A DNA stretch of 64,000 bases, taken from contig NZ_LMUP01000008.1 of assembly GCF_009765875.1 (NCBI RefSeq), positions 549,776-613,775 of the forward strand, read 5' to 3'. The translations under genes and the position numbers were made by a program. Positions 53,669 through 62,111 of this stretch are shown here, one piece after another. Within the stretch, counting starts at the first letter, position 1. Each line of letters starts with the position of its first letter. The DNA comes from Pedobacter sp. L105 (GTDB taxonomy: Bacteria > Bacteroidota > Bacteroidia > Sphingobacteriales > Sphingobacteriaceae). The notes beneath the pieces are model-generated. The model was given only the letters and a program-made list of their open reading frames with translations, did no database searches and was not told the origin of the DNA.

Positions 53669-53693
53669 GGCTCATTCTGATATAGAATGAGCC
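53669..53693 (-). terminator. Terminator-like hairpin between nuoA and nuoB
   Basis: GGCTCATTCT (53669-53678) pairs perfectly with AGAATGAGCC (53684-53693) around a five-base loop. On the minus strand the stem is followed at once by six T, then the nuoB ATG 17 bases after the stem. It has the form of an intrinsic terminator inside an essential operon, so attenuation, processing or partial termination is possible. Confidence 0.7.
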
Positions 53694-53722
53694 ACAAAAA
53701 TACAATATTTAGCCACAAAAAT
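53690..53722 (-). repeat. Two direct repeats upstream of nuoB
   Basis: ATTTTTGTGGCT occurs twice on the minus strand, at 53722-53711 and 53701-53690, with starts exactly 21 bases apart, about two turns of DNA. The second copy overlaps the hairpin and includes TATTTTTG, a -7-like match. The layout resembles a tandem operator, or a duplicated promoter element. Confidence 0.55.
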
Positions 53723-53759
53723 CGTGACCGCGGTTAGATTTAGAAACGATCTAAATAGA

Positions 53760-54131
53760 TTAGTTCCAATCCAGGACTTTTTTCTTCATGATATAAATAA
53801 AACCAAGTAACAGGGTTGCCATAAAGATAAACATCTCAATGATCCCTCCCCATCCCAGTTCTCTGAAGTTGACTGCCCATGGGTACATAAAGATCACCTC
53901 AACATCAAACAGAACGAACAGAATAGCTACCAGGAAGTACTTAATGGAAAATGGCTGACGCGCATTACCTACTACCTTTACCCCGGCTTCAAAAGTGGCC
54001 AGTTTATCTTTAGTCTTACGTGCAGGGCCCAAAAAGTGTGTAGCAGTTAGCGTAGCGACCACAAAACCCAATGCAACAATGATCTGAAAAATAATAGGTA
54101 TAAAATCTGAAGGATGACTAGCGGTTTCCAT
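53760..54131 (-). CDS. nuoA: NADH-quinone oxidoreductase subunit A
   Basis: NuoA is a three-helix membrane subunit at the quinone-arm junction. The 123-residue product has Y-F-L-V-A-I-L-F-V-L-F-D-V-E-V-I-F-M-Y-P-W-A, the conserved core, with F-E-A-G-V before it. It is the first gene of the 14-gene operon and has a well-formed promoter just upstream. Confidence 0.95.
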   Translation of the reverse strand: METASHPSDFIPIIFQIIVALGFVVATLTATHFLGPARKTKDKLATFEAGVKVVGNARQPFSIKYFLVAILFVLFDVEVIFMYPWAVNFRELGWGGIIEMFIFMATLLLGFIYIMKKKVLDWN

Positions 54132-54148
54132 ATAATCTTAATTTGGTA

Positions 54149-54178
54149 CAAAAGTAAAAGAAAAAGGCAGGATATCAA
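54149..54178 (-). promoter_or_regulatory. Promoter for the complex I operon
   Basis: TTG (54178-54176) is followed after 19 bases by TACTTTTG (54156-54149) on the minus strand, an exact match to the Bacteroidota consensus. The -33 box lies in the loop of the upstream gene's terminator. The transcript should start about ten bases before the nuoA ATG. Confidence 0.65.
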
Positions 54179-54189
54179 CCCTGCCTTTT
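54162..54189 (-). terminator. Terminator after the TPR gene
   Basis: AAAAGGCAGG (54162-54171) pairs with CCTGCCTTTT (54180-54189). On the minus strand a T-rich tail follows. It ends the ExbB/TonB operon 20 bases past the TPR gene stop and overlaps the nuoA promoter. Confidence 0.8.
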
Positions 54190-54211
54190 CAAATTATCTA
54201 ATTTATAATCT

Positions 54212-55948
54212 TTATTTATGTTTTACAGCTGCTTTTGGAGCAGGTGCAGTTAACTGTTTCAATCCTGTTGTTGCATTGGCATTGGCAGGATCAATCGCTA
54301 AAGCTTTATTGAATAAATCGGTTGCTTTTGCTTTATCAGTAGGAGAATAATAGAAACCTAAGTTAGTATAAGCCTCAACCTGATTTTTCTTCTCAGCCGG
54401 TGAAGCACCTAAATCTGGTTTTTTAACTGTTACCAGGTCTAAATACTGCTCATAATAAGGAACCAATAAACCTTTAGGGTTAGTCTGGTCGTCAGTTAAG
54501 CGTGCAATACGTCCTCTAAAGATATAAGCAAGTGTAAATTCAGGAGACACTTTATTGATATGTGCAAAAGCTGAATCTGCTTCTACCAGGATCTTTTTAT
54601 CAGGATTTTTATTTGCTGATAATGCCTGTCCGTAATTATAATAGTCAGATGAACCTAAATAATAAAAGTTAGTTAAAGATCCTTTACCATTAGGGTTCAA
54701 TTTGATAGCGTTTTTGTAAACATCCGCAGCCTGAGCATATTTTTTGTTGTTATACAAAGCTTTACCTACATCTTCTAAAGCTTCAGAGTTAGTAGAATCT
54801 TTGGCAACTGCTTTAGTGATGCTGATCAATGCTAAACTGTCTTGATTAGCTAACAACTGTGCTTTACCTAAATAAAGGTAATCTGCAGCAATTAAACGTG
54901 AAGTATCAGGAGTTTTAGCAAAGAAATCGTTTAACATTTTCAAACTTTCAGGGTTTTTGTTTTCTGCTGCTGAATAAGCCTGTAAACGGTTAATTACCAT
55001 TGATTTTTGATTGTTTGGATAAGTCTTAGCTAAATCAGCTGTTTCTGTTTCCAATGTTTTCCAATCTTTAGCATAATACAGGAACTGAGCATAACGTAAT
55101 CTTGCATCGAAAGATTTGTCAGTCAAATCAAGGTATTTTTTGTAGTTAGTGATTGCATCAGCAGATTTGGCTGCGAAATTTGCAGGCTCAAAGTTTGCCC
55201 ATTGCATATATAACTCAGCGATCTCACGGTAAGCAGGACCATAGTTAGGATCTGCAGTGATCACTTCTTTTAACTGAGTTTCAGATTCAGGAAATGCTCT
55301 TGATTCTTTGTACATGCTACCGATCTGAACTTTAGCCCTCAATAAGTTTTCATTGATATTTAAAGCGCGAAGGTAATTGCTCAATGCTTCAGAGTTCTTT
55401 TTCTGTGCAGCATAGAAATCACCTAAAGCCACGAAAGTTTCAGGATCTTTATCAGATGCATCTAATTCATCTGCTTTTTGTAACATCGGCAGGGCATTTG
55501 CAAAATCAGGTTTGTCTGTAGTATTGTAACCTTTACTTACATAAGCTTTACCAATGTACATATATGGTAAATAATCTTTTTTCGAAGCAGCAGCAATTGC
55601 TTTATCGAAATCTGCTTTCGCAGCAGCATCATTTTTCACAGCAAGTTCTGCCTGACCAAGTCCAACATAATTTAATGCGTACTTAGGGTCTGCTGCAATT
55701 CCTTTGTTAAATACTGCTTTGGCAGAGTCAACATACTGGTTACGCAGGTATACATCACCTAAACTAAAATAGTTCTCACCTTTACCGGCCTGAGAGCTTA
55801 CTAGTGATTTAAGCATTGAAGTGGCTTTAGCATACTGCTCAGCATCAATCGCCTTTTTTGCATCATTCAAGTTTTGAGCAAAAGAGGCAGAACCTATCAC
55901 TACTAAACCCAAACTTAAGGTTATTGCTTTCTTTGTCATTTTCATCAT
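54212..55948 (-). CDS. TPR-repeat periplasmic protein
   Basis: The 578-residue product has a signal peptide (A-S-F-A-Q near 25) and then about ten to twelve TPR-like helical hairpins, for example Y-F-S-L-G-D-V-Y-L-R-N-Q and Y-A-L-N-Y-V-G-L-G-Q-A-E-L. TPR proteins scaffold other proteins. The gene is the last of the exbB operon, 88 bases after the PstS-like lipoprotein, and may organise the TonB complex in the periplasm. The C-terminus is basic (K-A-A-V-K-H-K). Confidence 0.85.
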   Translation of the reverse strand: MMKMTKKAITLSLGLVVIGSASFAQNLNDAKKAIDAEQYAKATSMLKSLVSSQAGKGENYFSLGDVYLRNQYVDSAKAVFNKGIAADPKYALNYVGLGQAELAVKNDAAAKADFDKAIAAASKKDYLPYMYIGKAYVSKGYNTTDKPDFANALPMLQKADELDASDKDPETFVALGDFYAAQKKNSEALSNYLRALNINENLLRAKVQIGSMYKESRAFPESETQLKEVITADPNYGPAYREIAELYMQWANFEPANFAAKSADAITNYKKYLDLTDKSFDARLRYAQFLYYAKDWKTLETETADLAKTYPNNQKSMVINRLQAYSAAENKNPESLKMLNDFFAKTPDTSRLIAADYLYLGKAQLLANQDSLALISITKAVAKDSTNSEALEDVGKALYNNKKYAQAADVYKNAIKLNPNGKGSLTNFYYLGSSDYYNYGQALSANKNPDKKILVEADSAFAHINKVSPEFTLAYIFRGRIARLTDDQTNPKGLLVPYYEQYLDLVTVKKPDLGASPAEKKNQVEAYTNLGFYYSPTDKAKATDLFNKALAIDPANANATTGLKQLTAPAPKAAVKHK

Positions 55949-56036
55949 TGGTTCGTTGTTTGTTTTAATGTTTTATAAAGCGGATTCGTTTTTGTTAAGC
56001 TCGTTACCCTGTTATATTCGGGGCTCAATATAATAT

Positions 56037-56936
56037 TTAATTTTCACTCTTTATGCGTATATCCCTTGAGCTCATCGAATTTGGACCGAGTCCTGATTTG
56101 AGCACAATAAGCTGTCCACGGCGCCCTACTAACCAATTGGCAAATCCTGTGCCTAAATCGTTTTTTATCGTAGCATTTATTACATAAATGTTTCTTAAAA
56201 AAGGATAAATACCATCAATAAGGTTTTCCTGTGTAGGCTTGTAAAAAGCATCATCCCCCTTTTTACCTTTTACATTCTTCACACCCAGCAGTTTAACCTG
56301 AGGGGTGAAATTAAAATCGTCGCGGTGACCCTGCAATAACCAGTTCACGCCGACAACCCCAATGTAATCCTTATGTTCTGCAACGTATTTTATCACGTCA
56401 TTATTGTTGTTCAACGTGTAAATTCCTGTTTTTGGCAGGTCTTTAACCTGCGCCAGGTCTTTAAAGTAACGAAGGGTACTGGAATAAGCATTGTCAAAGA
56501 CCAATTTCTTTTGTGAAGGTGAATTGCCTTTCATCATTGCGATCACTTCATCAGCAGTAATCGTACTATCCGGATTACCTGTTGCCGTGATCAGCGCTAT
56601 ACCATCAATAGCAAACCTGGAAGAGGCTATCCTTACACTTCTCTTAGCAAATGATTTTTGTTCATCGGCTGTCAGCATTCTTGATAAAATAGCTGTTCTC
56701 ACCTTATTGTTTAATAACTGGGGCAATATTTTATTCTCGCTGCCCTGGATCAGGTCAAACCTGGTGTTTGGATAATCCAGTCTGAATACTTCTATCTGGT
56801 CTGCAAGAATCGAAGAAAAACTCTCGTCTACTATCATTTTAACAGTACCGGAGGTGCGGGTTTCTTCGACTTTATCTGATTTAGGTTGACAGGCGGCAAA
56901 CAGAACTACGGGGAGGAGAAAAAAAAGCTTTTTCAT
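56037..56936 (-). CDS. PstS-like substrate-binding lipoprotein
   Basis: The 299-residue product has a lipobox (L-F-A-A-C, Cys16) and a type 2 periplasmic-binding fold with D-G-I-A-L-I, resembling phosphate-binding PstS. No ABC permease or ATPase gene is near, so a pst transporter role is doubtful. It lies between TonB-system genes. PstS-like proteins in this operon recur in Bacteroidota, so it could capture ligand for, or sense status of, the TonB complex. Confidence 0.75.
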   Translation of the reverse strand: MKKLFFLLPVVLFAACQPKSDKVEETRTSGTVKMIVDESFSSILADQIEVFRLDYPNTRFDLIQGSENKILPQLLNNKVRTAILSRMLTADEQKSFAKRSVRIASSRFAIDGIALITATGNPDSTITADEVIAMMKGNSPSQKKLVFDNAYSSTLRYFKDLAQVKDLPKTGIYTLNNNNDVIKYVAEHKDYIGVVGVNWLLQGHRDDFNFTPQVKLLGVKNVKGKKGDDAFYKPTQENLIDGIYPFLRNIYVINATIKNDLGTGFANWLVGRRGQLIVLKSGLGPNSMSSRDIRIKSEN

Positions 56937-56937
56937 T

Positions 56938-57162
56938 TTAATTGTCTTTTTGATTCATTAAACGGAAAAATCTTATGCCCGCATAAACGATCAGCAGTAG
57001 CCCGAATAAGACGCGGTAGGTAGGCTTGATATCAAAAGGGATGTCTTTCCAGAAGATCAGTGCGATCCCCAGTACCAGGTACATGGTAAACATCACCAGG
57101 CCTAAAATGAACAGAAATCGCTGTTGAGGCGATTTCTGCTTAAATGTATTGTAATCGAACAT
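56938..57162 (-). CDS. Two-helix membrane protein, function unknown
   Basis: The 74-residue product has two hydrophobic helices (about 17-35 and 48-65) joined by K-D-I-P-F-D-I-K-P-T, with a charged C-terminus N-Q-K-D-N. It is one base from the PstS-like gene and six from tonB, so it is surely part of the operon. I do not recognise the family; it may be an accessory of the ExbB/ExbD channel. Confidence 0.7.
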   Translation of the reverse strand: MFDYNTFKQKSPQQRFLFILGLVMFTMYLVLGIALIFWKDIPFDIKPTYRVLFGLLLIVYAGIRFFRLMNQKDN

Positions 57163-57168
57163 GATTGA

Positions 57169-57984
57169 TTAGTTTGATAAGGTAAAGCTGATAGGGATGT
57201 TATATTTTACCCGAACCGGCTTACCATTCTGAATACCTGGTGTCCATTTTGGACTAGCCTTTAATACCCTGATGGCTTCTTCATCTGTACCACCACCCAA
57301 TTTACGCTCTACTTTAATATCAGTTAGACGGCCGTCTTTCTCCACTACGAAAGACATGAACACTTTACCCTGAATATTATTTTCCTGTGCCATAGGAGGA
57401 TATCTTACTGTTTTCTGCAAGAATGCATAAAACTTATCCATACCTCCAGGGAATCCTGGCTGAGTTTCAATACTTACAAAGTCATAAACCTTGGTATCTT
57501 CCACTACTGCTGCCTGTTTAGGACCTTCTCCAACAGGACCGGTCACAACAATATCAGCACCTGGGTCACCTTCCACAGTTTTCTGACCTGGGTCAGCTGC
57601 TTTCAATTGCTCAATCTGCGGAGGATCTTCATCACGAACCTGGTTATCCGGTTTTACAATCGGAGGAGGGAACTTAATTTGATCCGTTTTTGGTGGCGGT
57701 GGCTCTACTGGTGGCGGTGGTGGGGTTTTAGGATCCACCGGTGGTGGTGCCTGCATAACAACCTCAGTCTGTTTTACCACTACTTCTTCAGGCATCTGAC
57801 CTTTGATCAAAGAGATAATCTTAGGTAAAAGAAAAAGAAATATAAAAACAGCCGATGCCATTAGTAATGCCCTGGTTGTATTTGCGCCATTTTCTTTACG
57901 CAGCTCGTAAGCGCCGTAAGCTTTGTTCTTTTTGGCAAACACAACATCAAGCCATTCTTTATTGAATAAATCTAATTTAGACAT
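57169..57984 (-). CDS. Energy transducer TonB
   Basis: TonB carries energy from the ExbBD motor to outer-membrane receptors. The 271-residue product has an N-terminal helix (about residues 35-57), a proline-rich spacer at about 75-110 (P-P-P-P-P-V-E-P-P-P-P-K) and a C-terminal TonB domain with G-K-V-F-M-S-F-V-V-E-K-D-G and W-T-P-G-I-Q-N-G-K-P-V-R-V. The order with exbB and two exbD genes fits Bacteroidota. Confidence 0.92.
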   Translation of the reverse strand: MSKLDLFNKEWLDVVFAKKNKAYGAYELRKENGANTTRALLMASAVFIFLFLLPKIISLIKGQMPEEVVVKQTEVVMQAPPPVDPKTPPPPPVEPPPPKTDQIKFPPPIVKPDNQVRDEDPPQIEQLKAADPGQKTVEGDPGADIVVTGPVGEGPKQAAVVEDTKVYDFVSIETQPGFPGGMDKFYAFLQKTVRYPPMAQENNIQGKVFMSFVVEKDGRLTDIKVERKLGGGTDEEAIRVLKASPKWTPGIQNGKPVRVKYNIPISFTLSN

Positions 57985-58016
57985 TGCTTGTGTGATTTAA
58001 ATTATTAATAATGATA

Positions 58017-58553
58017 TTATAAAAGTCCTTGTGATTTCAGGAATGACTTTTCAGCATCCGTAATGTTCTCATCGTCAATCGCAGGAGCGGTTTTAATGCC
58101 TGTAATATTCAACTCGTCCATAATGTCCACAAAGTTTTTATAGTTAGCTCCGGAAGTTGGTTTGATTACCATTACGATATCTTTACCAGTAGTTTCCTTA
58201 ACTTTTTTCTTGTTATCCAGAATAGTTTTTCTGATCTGAGTGAAATTCTCGATGTTCGGTGCTGATTTACCAGCTTCTCCCATGTACCATGCAACTTTAT
58301 TTTGTTTTCCTAATAAAATCGTCATCGTTTGAGATGCCCTTAATTCAAGTTTTTGTTCAGATTTATCGTCCTTATCTGGCTTGGCGATATCCATCGCCTG
58401 TGGTTTATTCAACGTGGTGGTCAACATAAAGAAGGTAATCAATAAGAAAGCCAAATCAACCATTGCGGTTAAATCTACTTTCGTAGACGCTTTCTTACTC
58501 CTTACTTTGCCTCCTTTTTTGCCACCCCCGCTGGAGGTATCTAATTCTGCCAT
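58017..58553 (-). CDS. ExbD/TolR biopolymer transport protein, copy 2
   Basis: The 178-residue product has one N-terminal helix with the conserved aspartate in V-D-L-T-A-M-V-D-L-A-F-L-L-I-T-F-F-M-L. A periplasmic domain follows, with V-M-V-I-K-P and F-V-D-I-M-D-E-L-N-I-T. The N-terminal 25 residues are rich in K and G. It is the second of two ExbD genes, nine bases after the first; they probably form mixed dimers. Confidence 0.9.
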   Translation of the reverse strand: MAELDTSSGGGKKGGKVRSKKASTKVDLTAMVDLAFLLITFFMLTTTLNKPQAMDIAKPDKDDKSEQKLELRASQTMTILLGKQNKVAWYMGEAGKSAPNIENFTQIRKTILDNKKKVKETTGKDIVMVIKPTSGANYKNFVDIMDELNITGIKTAPAIDDENITDAEKSFLKSQGLL

Positions 58554-58562
58554 GGTCTTCTG

Positions 58563-59174
58563 TTATTGCTTACCTTCTGAGGTCGTGATTAAACTGAATT
58601 TATTAACTTTTTGTTTTTGAAGAATATCAACCACCTTTTTGATCATCGGGTATCCTTCAGAAACATCACCCTTGATACTCACACGCATAGCCTGGCTGTG
58701 TAATTCCGCTACAGCTTTACGTGACTGAAGAAGCCAGTCGGCCAGTTGGTTATTAAGTGAATCAATAGGAATACCAGTTTCGATTCCCGATTTTTTTCTT
58801 TCGCCTGCATCCATCGCGATGAATTTTTTCAGGTTCTGAATCGGAACACCGAAGGCTGCAACCACACTAAAGCGTTTTTTCTCTTCCGGCGTAAAACTAA
58901 TTTTATATTGCTCTCCCATTCTTTCCAGGGTAGAGGCTCTGATATCAGGTCCTGCCGCTTCAAAGAACACTTTATCTTTACCTATGGTCAGAATCGCGAT
59001 GTCCTTCTCAGGAACTTTGATCTTATAGGTTGAAGACGGTGTATTTACGTCCAGTGGATCCGGTTGTTTTGCCGTTGCTGATAAAATGAAGTAAGTAAGC
59101 AACAGGAAAGACACGTCGCACATGGCGGTCATATCGATCGAGGTACTTTTTCTTGCAACTTTTGCTCTTGACAT
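58563..59174 (-). CDS. ExbD/TolR biopolymer transport protein, copy 1
   Basis: The 203-residue product has the helix with I-D-M-T-A-M-C-D-V-S-F-L-L-L-T-Y-F-I-L, in which the aspartate is conserved. Its periplasmic domain ends with G-Y-P-M-I-K-K-V-V-D-I-L-Q and K-V-N-K-F-S-L-I-T. It is longer than copy 2 and clearly different in the periplasmic region, so the two are not recent duplicates. Confidence 0.9.
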   Translation of the reverse strand: MSRAKVARKSTSIDMTAMCDVSFLLLTYFILSATAKQPDPLDVNTPSSTYKIKVPEKDIAILTIGKDKVFFEAAGPDIRASTLERMGEQYKISFTPEEKKRFSVVAAFGVPIQNLKKFIAMDAGERKKSGIETGIPIDSLNNQLADWLLQSRKAVAELHSQAMRVSIKGDVSEGYPMIKKVVDILQKQKVNKFSLITTSEGKQ

Positions 59175-59259
59175 AATTTTAAAATTACTTATGTTTTATA
59201 TAATGATGTTAATTCTTCCGGTTTTCCATAAAACCGGTAATAAAAAATAACATTATTTT

Positions 59260-60090
59260 TTATTTATGCGTAGAAGCATAAGTTTGGATGATGCTAAAAC
59301 CAGCTTCATCAATTGCATAAGTTAATTTATCAATTTTTGAAGTCAGAATGTTATACATGATAATCGCTGTAGTTGATGTACCGATACCAGTTGCTGTATT
59401 GATTAGGGCTTCAGAGATACCAGTTGCTAACGCTGCTGAATCCGGAGAACCAGCTGCACCTAAACCACCGAAGGCCTTTATCATACCTGTTACTGTTCCT
59501 AATAGTCCCATCAATGTACCTACTGATACTAATGTTGCGATTACTGTTAAATTTTGCTCTAACATTGGCATTTCCAAAGTTGTAGCTTCTTCGATATCTT
59601 TCTGGATAGCTAATAATTTCTGATCAGTGTCCATGTTAGTATCAGTTTCCATTTCACGGTATTTTTTCAGACCAGATTTGATAACGTTTGCTACTGAACC
59701 TTTTTGTTTGTCGCACTCTACTAAAGCAGCCTCAATGTTGTTTGAGTTTAAAAGAGTTTGTACTTTTTTGATAAATGCATCTAAACTTGCAGTACCCGTT
59801 GCTTTACCGATAACGATGAAACGTTCAACAGAAAATACGATTACCATTAAAAGCATACCCATCAGGATTGGAACGATCACTCCACCTTTGTAAGCCATAC
59901 CGGCATAGTTACCTGCTTTAGGTAAGTTTTCAGCATTATTGTCAATAAAGTTGTTTGCGTCTCCCAGAACAAATTTATAAAGGAGAATTCCGATAATAAT
60001 ACAAATTGGGATAACTAACGTAGCGAATAGATTTGAAGCTGATGAAGAGCTTTCTTGTTTAACTGTTGTTGGTTTTGGTGCGTTTGCCAT
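59260..60090 (-). CDS. MotA/TolQ/ExbB proton channel protein
   Basis: The 276-residue protein has three main membrane helices plus an added N-terminal one (about residues 20-45). Core motifs are A-T-L-V-S-V-G-T-L-M-G-L-L-G-T-V-T-G-M and A-L-I-N-T-A-T-G-I-G. With ExbD it forms the proton-driven motor that energises TonB. The mRNA has a long leader after the promoter at 60193-60222. It is the first gene of the seven-gene operon. Confidence 0.92.
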   Translation of the reverse strand: MANAPKPTTVKQESSSSASNLFATLVIPICIIIGILLYKFVLGDANNFIDNNAENLPKAGNYAGMAYKGGVIVPILMGMLLMVIVFSVERFIVIGKATGTASLDAFIKKVQTLLNSNNIEAALVECDKQKGSVANVIKSGLKKYREMETDTNMDTDQKLLAIQKDIEEATTLEMPMLEQNLTVIATLVSVGTLMGLLGTVTGMIKAFGGLGAAGSPDSAALATGISEALINTATGIGTSTTAIIMYNILTSKIDKLTYAIDEAGFSIIQTYASTHK

Positions 60091-60192
60091 TTTTTTTTAG
60101 TTTTTGAGTTTTTAGTACTTAGTTTTTTTTAAATTTAGATTAAATATTCTGTAATACACACAACGACGAAACAGAATCAAATGTTGTAATAA

Positions 60193-60222
60193 CAAATTTA
60201 CTAGTTTCACTTTAATTCCAAA
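60193..60222 (-). promoter_or_regulatory. Promoter for the exbB operon
   Basis: TTTG (60222-60219) is followed after 18 bases by TAAATTTG (60200-60193) on the minus strand, an exact match in both boxes. The start is expected near 60186, leaving an A-rich leader of about 95 bases. The remaining bases up to 60285 show no gene. Confidence 0.65.
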
Positions 60223-60284
60223 TTAAATTATCATTATCAGGTAAATTTGATTTTCAATCAAAACTTCTCCTCGCAGTAGTGTAT

Positions 60285-60320
60285 ATTAAAAAAGATTGCC
60301 TCATTTGGGAGACAATCTTT
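60285..60320 (-). terminator. Intrinsic terminator after pckA
   Basis: AAAGATTG (60291-60298) pairs with CAATCTTT (60313-60320), with three more pairs (CTC/GAG) inside one mismatch. On the minus strand six T follow. It lies 55 bases past the pckA stop and ahead of the exbB promoter. Confidence 0.8.
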
Positions 60321-60375
60321 CACAATGAAAACTAAAAAAAAATTGAAATGCAAATTTTTCCTTAAAAAAAATGAT

Positions 60376-61980
60376 TTAAACCGTGTTTTCCACAACTTTT
60401 GGCATCGATTCCCGTATTTCCCCAGTTGTGAACTCCCCAAACTGTTTAAAATTGTCTAAAAATGCTTTGGCCAGTTCATTTGTTTTCTGATCGTATTTAT
60501 TTTTATCTGACCATGTATTTCTGGGATTTAATATTTCTGATGGAACCCCCGGACAAGCATCAGGCATCATCAATCCGAAGATAGTATGCGCTGTAAATGA
60601 AACTGATGATAATTTATTTCCTAATACCGCAGCGATCATTGCCCTGGTATAACTTAATTTCATTCGCCGACCTTCTCCATAACTTCCACCGCTCCAGCCC
60701 GTATTCACCAGCCAGACGTTCACTTCATGCCGGTCCATTTTCTCCCCCAGCAACTCTGCGTATTTTACAGGGTGTAATGGAAGAAATGCTTTACCAAAAC
60801 AGGCAGAAAAAGTTACCTGAGGTTCCGTTACGCCGGTTTCTGTACCGGCAACTTTAGCCGTATAACCAGAAATAAAATGAAACATGGCCTGCCCCCGGGT
60901 TAATTTTGATAAAGGAGGCAAAACACCAAATGCATCTGCTGTCAGAAAAAATATATTTTTTGGGATACCTGCTATGGATGGAACAATCGCATTGCTGATA
61001 TAACCGATTGGATAAGCTACCCTTGTATTTTCCGTTTTTTCAATATTGCCGTAATCAACCCTTCTGGTACCAGGGAAATAGTTAATATTTTCCAATAAAG
61101 CCCCAAATTTAATGGCTTCATAGATCTGTGGCTCTTTTTCAATTGTCAGGTCTACACATTTTGCATAACATCCGCCTTCAAAATTAAAAACAGTTTCCGC
61201 TCCCCAGCCATGTTCATCATCACCAATCAGTCCTCTTTCGGGATCGGCAGACAAGGTTGTTTTTCCGGTGCCCGATAAGCCGAAGAAAATTGCCGTATCA
61301 CCTTCAACACCCACATTAGCAGAGCAATGCATAGATAATGTATTTCGCTGCAGGGGCAAAATAAAGTTCAGTACAGAAAATATTCCTTTTTTTATTTCGC
61401 CGGTATACCCGGTTCCTCCAATCAGGATGATTTTCCTGGAAAAATTTAAAATAGAAAAGTTGGATTGCCGGGTGCCATCAACGGCCGGATCTGCCAGAAA
61501 ATCAGGTGCCGCAATGACGGTCCATTCCGGTTTTTCAGGAAAATCTCCTTCTTCCGGTCTCAAAAATAAATTATGGACAAAAAGATTTTGATAAGCTGTT
61601 TCAGTGATCACCCGGATACCCAGCTTGTAGTTTTCATCGGCACAGGCAAAGGCATCCCTTACATAAAAGTTCTTTTTATTCAGATGTGCACAGACCTTAT
61701 CCAGTAAAACATCAAAATCTGTGGTGCTAAACCTGATGTTAATATCTCCCCACCAAACAGTGTCCCGCGTTAGATCATCCAAAACAATAAATCTGTCTTT
61801 AGGAGAACGGCCTGTAAATTTACCTGTATCTATGGCCAAGGCACCATTTGATGAAAGGCTTCCCTCGCCATTTTTGATAGCTTCTTCTATCAGTTCAGCT
61901 GCGCTTAACTGATACAATGCATACTCATTGCCCAAATTTAACCAGGACAGACCTGGTTCAGGCAGTAAAACTTTGCTCAT
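60376..61980 (-). CDS. pckA: Phosphoenolpyruvate carboxykinase, ATP-type
   Basis: PckA converts oxaloacetate and ATP to phosphoenolpyruvate, CO2 and ADP for gluconeogenesis. The 534-residue length is normal. The kinase motif G-L-S-G-T-G-K-T is at 234-241, preceded by H-C-S-A-N-V-G-V-E-G-D and followed by G-D-D-E-H-G-W. N-terminal T-G-R-S-P-K-D-R-F binds substrate. The enzyme is monocistronic, with a TAGCTTTG -7 box upstream and a terminator downstream. Confidence 0.97.
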   Translation of the reverse strand: MSKVLLPEPGLSWLNLGNEYALYQLSAAELIEEAIKNGEGSLSSNGALAIDTGKFTGRSPKDRFIVLDDLTRDTVWWGDINIRFSTTDFDVLLDKVCAHLNKKNFYVRDAFACADENYKLGIRVITETAYQNLFVHNLFLRPEEGDFPEKPEWTVIAAPDFLADPAVDGTRQSNFSILNFSRKIILIGGTGYTGEIKKGIFSVLNFILPLQRNTLSMHCSANVGVEGDTAIFFGLSGTGKTTLSADPERGLIGDDEHGWGAETVFNFEGGCYAKCVDLTIEKEPQIYEAIKFGALLENINYFPGTRRVDYGNIEKTENTRVAYPIGYISNAIVPSIAGIPKNIFFLTADAFGVLPPLSKLTRGQAMFHFISGYTAKVAGTETGVTEPQVTFSACFGKAFLPLHPVKYAELLGEKMDRHEVNVWLVNTGWSGGSYGEGRRMKLSYTRAMIAAVLGNKLSSVSFTAHTIFGLMMPDACPGVPSEILNPRNTWSDKNKYDQKTNELAKAFLDNFKQFGEFTTGEIRESMPKVVENTV

Positions 61981-61999
61981 ACAAGAATATTTGGTACGG

Positions 62000-62007
62000 C
62001 AAAGCTA
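62000..62007 (-). promoter_or_regulatory. Candidate -7 box before pckA
   Basis: TAGCTTTG on the minus strand matches TAnnTTTG 20 bases before the pckA ATG. No TTG at usual spacing was found, so activation by another factor is possible. Confidence 0.4.
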
Positions 62008-62111
62008 AGGAGATATTTAGTTATAAAAGATGTTTTTTTGCTAAAAAATTTAATACTGTAATATTTACACTAACACGTAAAGTACTGACATACATATATT
62101 TGCAATGTATT

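Noticed and set aside
53653..53718. Longer nuoB start that would add 22 residues
   Set aside because: The extra codons run through the hairpin and T-run and do not resemble NuoB N-termini.
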